A DNA stretch of 64,000 nucleotides from an uncultured Collinsella sp. GTDB lineage: Bacteria; Actinomycetota; Coriobacteriia; Coriobacteriales; Coriobacteriaceae. Below are positions 42,832 through 49,166 of this stretch, piece after piece. The notes under the pieces were generated by a model. The model was not told the DNA's origin. It saw only the letters and a program-made list of their open reading frames with translations, and made no database searches. The stretch covers positions 1-64,000 of the forward strand of contig CAUFMG010000003.1 in the NCBI GenBank assembly GCA_959026725.1, written 5' to 3'. How positions within the stretch are numbered: position 1 is the first letter of the stretch; every line of letters begins with the position of its first letter. Both the position numbers and the translations under genes were made by a program.

Positions 42832-42879
42832 CCTCAAGTTCAACTTGACCCTTTGGAACCTTTAAGGTTCAAGTTGAGG
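42832..42879 (+). promoter_or_regulatory. MerR/SoxR-like operator repeats before the cell-wall protein
   Basis: CCTCAAGTTCAACTTGA (42832-42848) is a near-perfect dyad of MerR-type appearance, and GGTTCAAGTTGAGG (42866-42879) repeats it in the opposite sense. The reverse complement of the first, TCAAGTTGAACTTGAGG, matches TCAAGTTGACCTTGAGG at 130-146 in 16 of 17 positions. A TAGAAT at 42893 is a possible -10. Confidence 0.45.
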
Positions 42880-42940
42880 TCGAAAGCAGTAGTAGAATAC
42901 CGTTCGAACCATAACCTACGATTGATTGCAGAGGGACTGG

Positions 42941-44074
42941 ATGCAGCATTCGAATCATCGCACCGCAGCGCTCATTGCGTCGAAGCCGGCTCGTATCATC
43001 ACGAGCGCCGCGCTCGCCGTTGCGCTGACGGCCACGCCGATGCTCTCCCCCGTTGCGGCATATGCCGCCTCGCAGGCAACGCAGGACCAGCTTTCCGCAG
43101 CCCAGCAGAAGATCGAAGCCGCCACGAGCGCCTACAACGACGCCCGCACCAAACTCGATGACCTGCAAAAGCAGATTGACTCCAATGAGGCAAGCATCGA
43201 GGAAATCGAGGCTAAGCTTCCCGAGCAGCAGGCCAAGGCAAGCTCCGCCATGCGCGATCTGTACAAGTATCAGAAGGGCACCAATCCCATCGTGAGCTTC
43301 CTGGTCAACGCGCAGAGCCTGGGTGAGTTCATCACGACCTGCAAATACACCAACCAGATCACGAGCTCGAGCGTCGACGAGATCGAAGAGCTCAACAACA
43401 TGCAAACCGAACTCGAGCAGAACAAGGCCGAGCTCCAGCAGGCCAAGTCCCAGCTTGAGGCAGAACAGAAAAACGCCGAGGATTCGCTGGCGCAGGCCCA
43501 GCAGCTCCGCAGCGAGGCGCAGGCAAAAGCCGAGCAGGAAAATGCCGCCGAGCTCGCCAAGCTCGAGGCCGATAAGGCCGCTGCCGCCGAGAAGCTCTCG
43601 GGCGAGGGCGTAAGCGGCAGCAATTCCAGCAGTCAGGCCACCAACACCAACACCACCATCGACACCACGGTGAACAACGCCAATACCGGTAATTCCGATT
43701 ACGATTCGTTCATTAATGAGTGGACGAGCCGCATCGATAATTATCTTGCCGGGTCCCCCATGGCAGGCCAGGGCTATAACTTTGCCGTCGCCGCTTGGAA
43801 TACCGGTGTCGACCCCCGTTGGTCCCCCGCCATCGCCTGCATCGAGAGCACCAAGGGCACTTATTGCGCCAATTCCTACAACGCCTGGGGCTGGAGCGCT
43901 CGTGGCGGCGGTTGGCGCAGCTTTGGCAGCTGGAGCGAGGGCATCTCCGCTCATGTTGCCTATCTGGGCGCCAACTACGGCTCCACCCTTACCCCTGCAG
44001 CGGCCAAAAAGTACTGCCCGCCCACGTGGCAGGACTGGTACAACAAGGTCGCCGCTCAGATGAACCGCATCTAA
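42941..44074 (+). CDS. Secreted coiled-coil protein with lysozyme-like C-terminus
   Basis: 377 aa. Signal peptide (IITSAALAVALTATPMLSPVAAYAA, cleavage about AYA/AS), then a long coiled coil about 35-215 (QQKIEAATSAYNDARTKLDDLQKQIDSNEASIEEIEAKL ...), a Ser/Thr/Asn linker, and a C-terminal domain: SPMAGQGYNFAVAAWNTGVDPRWSPAIACIESTKGTYCANSYNAWGWSARGGG, with the Glu after AxAxIE-type SPAIACIES placed like the catalytic Glu of transglycosylases. The N-terminus resembles PcsB/RipA-type hydrolase regulators. Start ATG 42941 with GAGGGA 7 nt upstream. Probably remodels peptidoglycan during division. Confidence 0.78.
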   Translation: MQHSNHRTAALIASKPARIITSAALAVALTATPMLSPVAAYAASQATQDQLSAAQQKIEAATSAYNDARTKLDDLQKQIDSNEASIEEIEAKLPEQQAKASSAMRDLYKYQKGTNPIVSFLVNAQSLGEFITTCKYTNQITSSSVDEIEELNNMQTELEQNKAELQQAKSQLEAEQKNAEDSLAQAQQLRSEAQAKAEQENAAELAKLEADKAAAAEKLSGEGVSGSNSSSQATNTNTTIDTTVNNANTGNSDYDSFINEWTSRIDNYLAGSPMAGQGYNFAVAAWNTGVDPRWSPAIACIESTKGTYCANSYNAWGWSARGGGWRSFGSWSEGISAHVAYLGANYGSTLTPAAAKKYCPPTWQDWYNKVAAQMNRI

Positions 44075-44084
44075 GCGCAACTGT

Positions 44085-44110
44085 AAAGGGCCCCGACGGG
44101 CCCTTTTCTT
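44085..44110. terminator. Bidirectional terminator
   Basis: AAAGGGCCC-CGAC-GGGCCCTTT with TTCTTTT on plus; it separates the convergent cell-wall gene and kinase gene. Confidence 0.88.
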
Positions 44111-45499
44111 TTAGGCAGCGGAGGTGTCAACAACACCGGTCGCATTGGCAACCGCAACTATGATGATCATGCACAGGAGCAGCACGCCCAATGCCTTGAG
44201 CCAGAGCTTCGTTAGTTTCTTGCCGCGATAGCTGTCGAGCAGCGCGAATCGCCGACGAAGGCGGCGCTTGTCGAGCAGCGCAAAATGCATAAGCACCATA
44301 AGGCCATCGACAAAGAAAAAGTACTCGATTATAAGAAGCCACGTCGGGTAGCCTTGGTTTGCTCCCGTGGGGTGAAAGACAGCAAAGTGGCTTCCGGCAA
44401 AGAATACAAGCAACGAGAGGCAGACAAGCGTATTCCAAATGCGCCCCAGAGGTTCCGGAATGCGAGAGAGCAGGCCGAGTGCAGCGGAGGCGGCAGGTTT
44501 AGGAAGGCCTGTAGAACCCTGGGGCTCTTGGGGCGTTAACACCGTCTCCGAGGCCGGAGCACAAACAGGCGCAGGCGCAGGAGGCCGCACAGGGCAACTC
44601 AGGTCGTATGCCGCGCGCGTCGCCCGTCCCAATGCCCCTGCACTCGCAAAACGCTTGGCTGGGTCGAGCGCCATCGCCATGCAAATGACATCGGCCAGAG
44701 GAGCGGGAACGCCGCGCATCTCGCATTGTTCGTGCATGTCGAGCCCCGGTTTTGGATCGACCCCCGTCAAGCAGAAGAACAGCAGGGCGCCCAGCGCGTA
44801 CACATCGCTTCGCACGCTCGTCTGCCCAAACCCATACTGCTCGGGCGGCGCGTAGGGCCGTGTGCCAAACTTGACGGTATCGGCATCGGCGCCATCACGC
44901 CATACGCGCGCGATTCCCAAGTCGATAATCACCAGCGACGAGAAGGTCATGCCAGCATCGGCGGCATACCTCACGCCCGAAACGATGATGTTCGAAGGTT
45001 TAAGGTCGCGATGGATAATCGGAACCGGCGCTTTCCCCACCTCGCCAAATCCAGCATGGAGCTCTGCCACCGCATCACACAGGGCCGGAAACAACCCGCG
45101 CGCATAATCGGGCGTCGCACCCAAGCGCCCCACCAAGGCCTCGAGCGTCTCGCCTTCAATGTATTCCATCACCACGTTGAGCTCGTCGCCCGCACGGCGG
45201 CAATCGACAATCCGGGGCAGGTGCTCAAAACGCCGTCCGGCACGCTGGGCCGCAAACAGGCGCTCATATGCCCCGCCAATCTGGGCCGAAGCATCGATGC
45301 GTTTGCGGACAAAGGGGCCGAGCGACCCTCCACCAGAACCCTCAAAGCACACGAGTTCGGTTGTCTCAACGTCCGAGCGCTTTAGCACGCGTTCCACGCG
45401 ATAGCTGTCATCGCGGTCAAACGACGCCAGGTGCTCGGCGAGCGCGGCAGTCAGCTCATCATCGGAATATGTTGGGTTCTGAGTATCCATAGCGTCCAT
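44111..45499 (-). CDS. Membrane Ser/Thr protein kinase
   Basis: About 462 aa (ATG 45499 or 45490; no strong ribosome site). Hanks-type kinase with catalytic loop IIHRDLKPSNII, Mg motif DLG in place of DFG (VIIDLGIARVW), activation/P+1 region FGTRPYAPPEQYG, and SDVYALGALLFFCLTG. The P-loop is poorly conserved (FEGSGGGSLGPFVRKRI supplies the Lys). A Pro/Ala-rich linker joins two or three membrane helices (WNTLVCLSLLVFFAGSHFAVF; WLLIIEYFFFVDGLMVLMHFALL; ALGVLLLCMIIIVAVANA). An HTH protein is encoded just upstream on the same strand. Confidence 0.88.
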   Translation of the reverse strand: MDAMDTQNPTYSDDELTAALAEHLASFDRDDSYRVERVLKRSDVETTELVCFEGSGGGSLGPFVRKRIDASAQIGGAYERLFAAQRAGRRFEHLPRIVDCRRAGDELNVVMEYIEGETLEALVGRLGATPDYARGLFPALCDAVAELHAGFGEVGKAPVPIIHRDLKPSNIIVSGVRYAADAGMTFSSLVIIDLGIARVWRDGADADTVKFGTRPYAPPEQYGFGQTSVRSDVYALGALLFFCLTGVDPKPGLDMHEQCEMRGVPAPLADVICMAMALDPAKRFASAGALGRATRAAYDLSCPVRPPAPAPVCAPASETVLTPQEPQGSTGLPKPAASAALGLLSRIPEPLGRIWNTLVCLSLLVFFAGSHFAVFHPTGANQGYPTWLLIIEYFFFVDGLMVLMHFALLDKRRLRRRFALLDSYRGKKLTKLWLKALGVLLLCMIIIVAVANATGVVDTSAA

Positions 45500-45585
45500 C
45501 ATAGCGCAGGGCACAGACGCCCTGTAGCACCCGTGCCCTGCACGTTTGAAATATAGCGGACGGCCCTGCCACCAACAGTCAGCCG

Positions 45586-46008
45586 TTAACTCACCGTCTC
45601 CTCGCCAAAGCGATACAGCTCCTCATTGACCTTTTGCAGGCTGCAGCCACGATCGATGCAGAAGATGATAATCGCATCACGACGGTCCTTGCAGTTGAGG
45701 ACGTTTGCCCCGGCAGCCGTAAGTGCGCGGTTGGTCTCCTTCATCGATAACGCCATCGCGAATGCAATCTGCAGCACTTTATTTCGACTCGGGTGGCGCG
45801 CGCCCGTAAAAATCTGATAGCCAAACGTTTCGTTGAGGTCGGCCATACGCACCACGCGCGAACGCTCCAAGCCCTTTTCCTGCAGCAGTTGCTTAAGGTA
45901 GTCCGAAAGCGACGGGGCGGCAAAGTCGTGCTCCCTGATATAGCCGTCGATACTCGGCGCATCGAGCAACTCATTGAGCAGTTCCTCCGTCAACTTCTTA
46001 TCGGGCAT
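45586..46008 (-). CDS. HTH protein paired with the kinase
   Basis: 140 aa. Residues about 30-95 (PSLSDYLKQLLQEKGLERSRVVRMADLNETFGYQIFTGARHPSRNKVLQIAFAMALSMKETNRALTAAG) read as an XRE-like helix-turn-helix in which ETFGYQIFTGAR is the recognition region. The C-terminal CKDRRDAIIIFCIDRGCSLQKVNEELYRFGEE is charged and helical. Such proteins are often found next to Ser/Thr kinases in Coriobacteria and Clostridia; phosphorylation target is plausible but unproven. GGGGGTGAAG precedes the ATG. Confidence 0.68.
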   Translation of the reverse strand: MPDKKLTEELLNELLDAPSIDGYIREHDFAAPSLSDYLKQLLQEKGLERSRVVRMADLNETFGYQIFTGARHPSRNKVLQIAFAMALSMKETNRALTAAGANVLNCKDRRDAIIIFCIDRGCSLQKVNEELYRFGEETVS

Positions 46009-46047
46009 ACGGCTTCACCCCCTATGCGACGCAACGGCAGCGACATA

Positions 46048-46590
46048 CTAGGCCAACACCCAGCTTGCGGTGGCAGACTTATCAAACATGTTGGCAAAGT
46101 ACAAAGCCTTTTTGATGTCGCCGTCAAAATAGATATTGCCCGCAACAGTACCGCCGGCTGCAAGGGTGCCCGACTGCAGCTCTTCAGAGCCTTCGCTGTA
46201 GTAGCCCTGATTCTGCTGAGCACCGTTGGCGTCCTCGCCCTTCCAGTCGTAGACATTGTAATCCGCGCCCTCATCGCCGTTGTTGACGTACGTGACGTGA
46301 ATGCCCGTCATAGTCGAGCCGTCATAATTGGTAAGACCTGTCTGGACGGAATCGACGCCAACGGAAAGGCCGGCGGCCGTGGTCACGGTTGTGCCAACAG
46401 CCAGGTCAGTCGTGGGCTGCTCTTCTTTTTTCGGCTCTTCCTTCTTATCGCTATCGCCAGCATCCTCGGTGACCGTCGCCTTGTCATTGCCACAGCCAGT
46501 CAGGAGACCGGAAACACCCAGGACAACGGTCGCGAATGCGCCAAGCGCGGCGCGACGGCTCAGCAGCACTTCATTTTCGAGCTTTTTCAT
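46048..46590 (-). CDS. DUF4352-type lipoprotein
   Basis: 180 aa. The N-terminus has an RR motif (LSRRAALGAFATVVLG) and lipobox LLTGC, so it is exported, probably by Tat, and lipidated. A charged, low-complexity linker (DAGDSDKKEEPKKEEQPTT) leads to a beta-rich domain (VGTTVTTAAGLSVGVDSVQ ... VTYVNNGDEGADYNVYDWKGED) with the DUF4352 Ig-like pattern. It follows the kinase/HTH pair region and might be an envelope sensor, but nothing shows this directly. Confidence 0.78.
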   Translation of the reverse strand: MKKLENEVLLSRRAALGAFATVVLGVSGLLTGCGNDKATVTEDAGDSDKKEEPKKEEQPTTDLAVGTTVTTAAGLSVGVDSVQTGLTNYDGSTMTGIHVTYVNNGDEGADYNVYDWKGEDANGAQQNQGYYSEGSEELQSGTLAAGGTVAGNIYFDGDIKKALYFANMFDKSATASWVLA

Positions 46591-46752
46591 TATTCATCCT
46601 TCCTACGATCCGGCTACCGTGCCGGCACACAGCACATCGTAGAAAGGATTGAACTTGAATTCATTAGCTCAGAGCCAAGGCTACGGTAAACGGTCAATGC
46701 AGTTGTCCAAGCGCCGAGCAAACGCTCTTTACGCGACCGTCAGCAGGCAGGA

Positions 46753-47076
46753 TCAACCCACTGTGACGGATTCCCCGGTAAAGGCGCTGATCATCAACAG
46801 GACAAAGAACATAAGGTAGCTAACGCTCAGCGGGTATGCGATAGCCAAAAAGACAATCCATCCCACATTGGTTTTGCCGTCGGCGCGGCGTTGTTCGCGA
46901 CAACGATAGAGCCAGATCGTCGCGCCGATGGCGACAATCAGCAACACGAGCGCCGCCGCAGCCAATCCGGCAAGTGCAAACATCATGCCAATGCTCAGCA
47001 CAACAACCGGGAGCAGTAACAAACCGCACCCGCAACCACCCGGACTATATACAACAGATTGCCGACGTCGCTTCAT
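46753..47076 (-). CDS. Small membrane protein
   Basis: About 107 aa. Basic N-terminus, a Cys/Gly-rich stretch (YSPGGCGCGLLLLPVVV), then helices at about 18-55 and 75-100 (VGWIVFLAIAYPLSVSYLMFFVLLMISAF) with a basic loop between (RCREQRRADGK). Start chosen at ATG 47076 because GGAG is 5 nt upstream. No family recognised. Confidence 0.6.
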   Translation of the reverse strand: MKRRRQSVVYSPGGCGCGLLLLPVVVLSIGMMFALAGLAAAALVLLIVAIGATIWLYRCREQRRADGKTNVGWIVFLAIAYPLSVSYLMFFVLLMISAFTGESVTVG

Positions 47077-47105
47077 CGTCACTCCATTCTCAGCGTCTTT
47101 GGGCC

Positions 47106-47447
47106 CTACAATGCGATGGCCTGCTGGACAGGAACAATCTTGTCGAGCTCAGGTTTAATCCGCCTTTTCTCGGCCTCGAGATCAAACGCCATCTGCGCGC
47201 GAAGCCAATAACCATCCGTCAGACCAAAGTAACGGCAAAGACGAAGGTCCGTGTCAGCCGTCACACGGCGTCTTCCCAAGACAATCTGCCCGATACGCTG
47301 AGCCGGAATCCCGGTCTCCTTCGCAAGGCGATATTGAGAAATGCCCATGGGAACAAGAAACTCCTCTTTGAGAAGCTCACCAGGAGTCACCGGCGACAGC
47401 AAATCAGTCGCAGCCTCTTCATTTGTGGTAATCGACGATTTCGACAT
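47106..47447 (-). CDS. higA: HigA-like antitoxin, apparently without a toxin
   Basis: 113 aa if the ATG at 47447 is used. HigA pattern: PVTPGELLKEEFLVPMGISQYRLAKETGIPAQRIGQIVLGRRRVTADTDLRLCRYFGLTDGYWLRAQMAFDLE. HigA antitoxins bind a HigB RNase toxin encoded directly upstream. Here the upstream 150 nt is AT-rich with no HigB-like ORF, and downstream is a different gene. ACGTTAATAACGT (47511-47523) is a dyad and could be its operator. Confidence 0.82.
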   Translation of the reverse strand: MSKSSITTNEEAATDLLSPVTPGELLKEEFLVPMGISQYRLAKETGIPAQRIGQIVLGRRRVTADTDLRLCRYFGLTDGYWLRAQMAFDLEAEKRRIKPELDKIVPVQQAIAL

Positions 47448-47510
47448 TCCAAGCCATCCCCTGTCTCCACTCAAAGCAGACCCGATAAGATGCAATCATA
47501 GTATCGCCTT

Positions 47511-47523
47511 ACGTTAATAACGT
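47511..47523. promoter_or_regulatory. Possible HigA operator
   Basis: ACGTTA-A-TAACGT, a perfect 6-bp dyad about 64 nt upstream of the higA start. Confidence 0.4.
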
Positions 47524-47600
47524 CAAACGTTTCTATAGACTTACATCTCTATTATAGCGTACATCTGTTCGTGTTTTCTAGAACAGGTATCCTTCGACAC

Positions 47601-48788
47601 TTAAGCAAGCAAAAGCAGTCGTTTGTAAACATCGAGGCCTTTGAGCAGGATTTCCTCGTCAAAGAGCATGGTATCAGTATGCAGGGCGCTTGTGGCATAG
47701 GCGGAACAGCCGTCCGAATCGCTCGGGTTTTCTTGACCCTCCGGCACGCCCGTGCCCAGCAAGAAGAACACACCCGGTAGATGGCGCTGGTAGAAGGCGA
47801 AGTCCTCGGCAATCAACAGCGGCTCGTCCACAAGCTGCAGCTCGGGCAAGGCCGGAGCAATGTGGGCGAACAGCTCGGGGTCGTTATCGACCGGCGGATA
47901 ACCCTCGGCAAAGTCGAGATCGTACGTGCAGCCCGTTGCGGTGCATGCCTCGTCAAGCACACGGCGCACGCCCTCGCGCGCGAGGTCGAACATATCGTCC
48001 GTAAACACGCGCAGGCTACCGGCGACATGGGCCTCCCCCGCCACCGCGTTGCAGACGGTGCCTGCCTGCAGCAGACCAAACTTGCCGATGCAGGGCTCGT
48101 CGGCACCCAACTCGTCCATGAGCTCACGCTCGGAAACTAAGAACTTGGCCGCTGCCAGCGCAGCATCGTGCGATTCCTCGACTGGAACGCCGTAGGTCTT
48201 GGCGATATGGATACTCGTGCCATGGATATGAATGTGCATTTCGCTCGAACGCGCTAGCAGCGGACCGGGACAGCTCGCCAACGTGCCGGCGGGCAAATCG
48301 GGCCATACATGGAAGCCAAAGATGCGATCTGCCCCATAGCGCTCGAATACGCCGCTCTCGCACACTGTCTTGGCGCCACCGGTCGTTTCCTCGGCCGGCT
48401 GAAACACAAAGAGCACGTTGCGCTTAATGGCGCCCGGCCGCTCACGGATCGTACGGTCGACAAAGGTTGCCGCCGCAAGCGCCATGGCCATGTGTCCATC
48501 GTGGCCGCACGCATGCATCTTACCGGGATGCGTCGAGGCAAAGGCCGCGCCCGTTGCCTCCGCGATGGGCAGGGCGTCCATATCGGCTCGAATCGCCGTG
48601 GCATGCGCTGCGCCCGTGCCGGCATCGAAGAAAGCGCAGACGCAGCTGGGGCACGGATGGGTTACTTCACAGGTAAGCGAGGCGAGCACGCCCTCGATAT
48701 AGGCTATGGTTTGCGGAAGATCGAAGTCGAGCTCCGGAATGCGATGGAGATCGCGGCGATAGCGACGGAGTTCTTGGAGCTCGGTCAT
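47601..48788 (-). CDS. M20 family amidohydrolase (hippurate hydrolase-like)
   Basis: 395 aa cytoplasmic metal amidohydrolase. HACGHDGHMAMAL carries metal ligands, AEETTGGAKTV the catalytic Glu region, and the dimerisation domain follows (HIHGTSIHIAKTYGVPVEESHDAALAAAKFLV). Related enzymes remove acyl groups from amino acids (hippuricase, N-acyl- or indole-conjugates). Start 48788 with AAGGGA 7 nt upstream. Oddly HGTS(I)HIA lacks the usual HGGHASxP spelling, so substrate may differ. Divergent from the lysine operon. Confidence 0.86.
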   Translation of the reverse strand: MTELQELRRYRRDLHRIPELDFDLPQTIAYIEGVLASLTCEVTHPCPSCVCAFFDAGTGAAHATAIRADMDALPIAEATGAAFASTHPGKMHACGHDGHMAMALAAATFVDRTIRERPGAIKRNVLFVFQPAEETTGGAKTVCESGVFERYGADRIFGFHVWPDLPAGTLASCPGPLLARSSEMHIHIHGTSIHIAKTYGVPVEESHDAALAAAKFLVSERELMDELGADEPCIGKFGLLQAGTVCNAVAGEAHVAGSLRVFTDDMFDLAREGVRRVLDEACTATGCTYDLDFAEGYPPVDNDPELFAHIAPALPELQLVDEPLLIAEDFAFYQRHLPGVFFLLGTGVPEGQENPSDSDGCSAYATSALHTDTMLFDEEILLKGLDVYKRLLLLA

Positions 48789-48937
48789 AGAGAATCCCTT
48801 CGTGAGGCACACCTGTTGCAACTTATTGTGATACAGGATTGTGGCACACATGTTTCCAGCATATCCCTGCATTTTTTAAACGTTATATACGAATACTCTT
48901 GTTTGGTAAAGTGCAACGTGGTAGGGTCGTTACCACT

Positions 48938-49097
48938 TGATAGAGGCGCGGGCACGAAGAGCCGCGGGCGAGCCGGCAGGCTTTGACCCCGCGGGGAGGC
49001 GAAACCCGCCGAACTGGGTTTTTCGGGCACGAACAGCCTGGTGGGCCTGCGGGAAACACCCGCAGGACTGTCTGCAGCAATGCGGGAGCGCTATCCG
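48938..49097 (+). ncRNA. Lysine riboswitch (L-box)
   Basis: GATAGAGGCGCG (48939-48950) opens the aptamer and GGAGCGCTATCC (49085-49096) closes it with helix P1 GATAG/CTATC. Between them are GCCGAACTGGG and GGACTGTC, both characteristic L-box blocks. Genes downstream make lysine. Expression platform: CGCTATCCGGAC (49089-49100), which contains the P1 3' strand, can alternatively pair with GTCTGGATAGCG (49142-49153), enclosing hairpin 49111-49140 and touching the GAGG ribosome site. Lysine binding would break this alternative pairing. Confidence 0.93.
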
Positions 49098-49166
49098 GAC
49101 ATTGGGTCCACGCTATGCGGATTCGATGCGCAGGTAGCGCCGTCTGGATAGCGAGGTTTACGGGAC

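Noticed and set aside
42941..44074. Cell-wall protein as a NlpC/P60 enzyme
   Set aside because: The C-terminal domain lacks the Cys/His pattern of NlpC/P60 and instead resembles a lysozyme/transglycosylase-type fold.
48938..49153. Other riboswitch classes or a T-box ahead of lysA
   Set aside because: No T-box sequence or tRNA-like specifier is visible, and the L-box blocks fit well.
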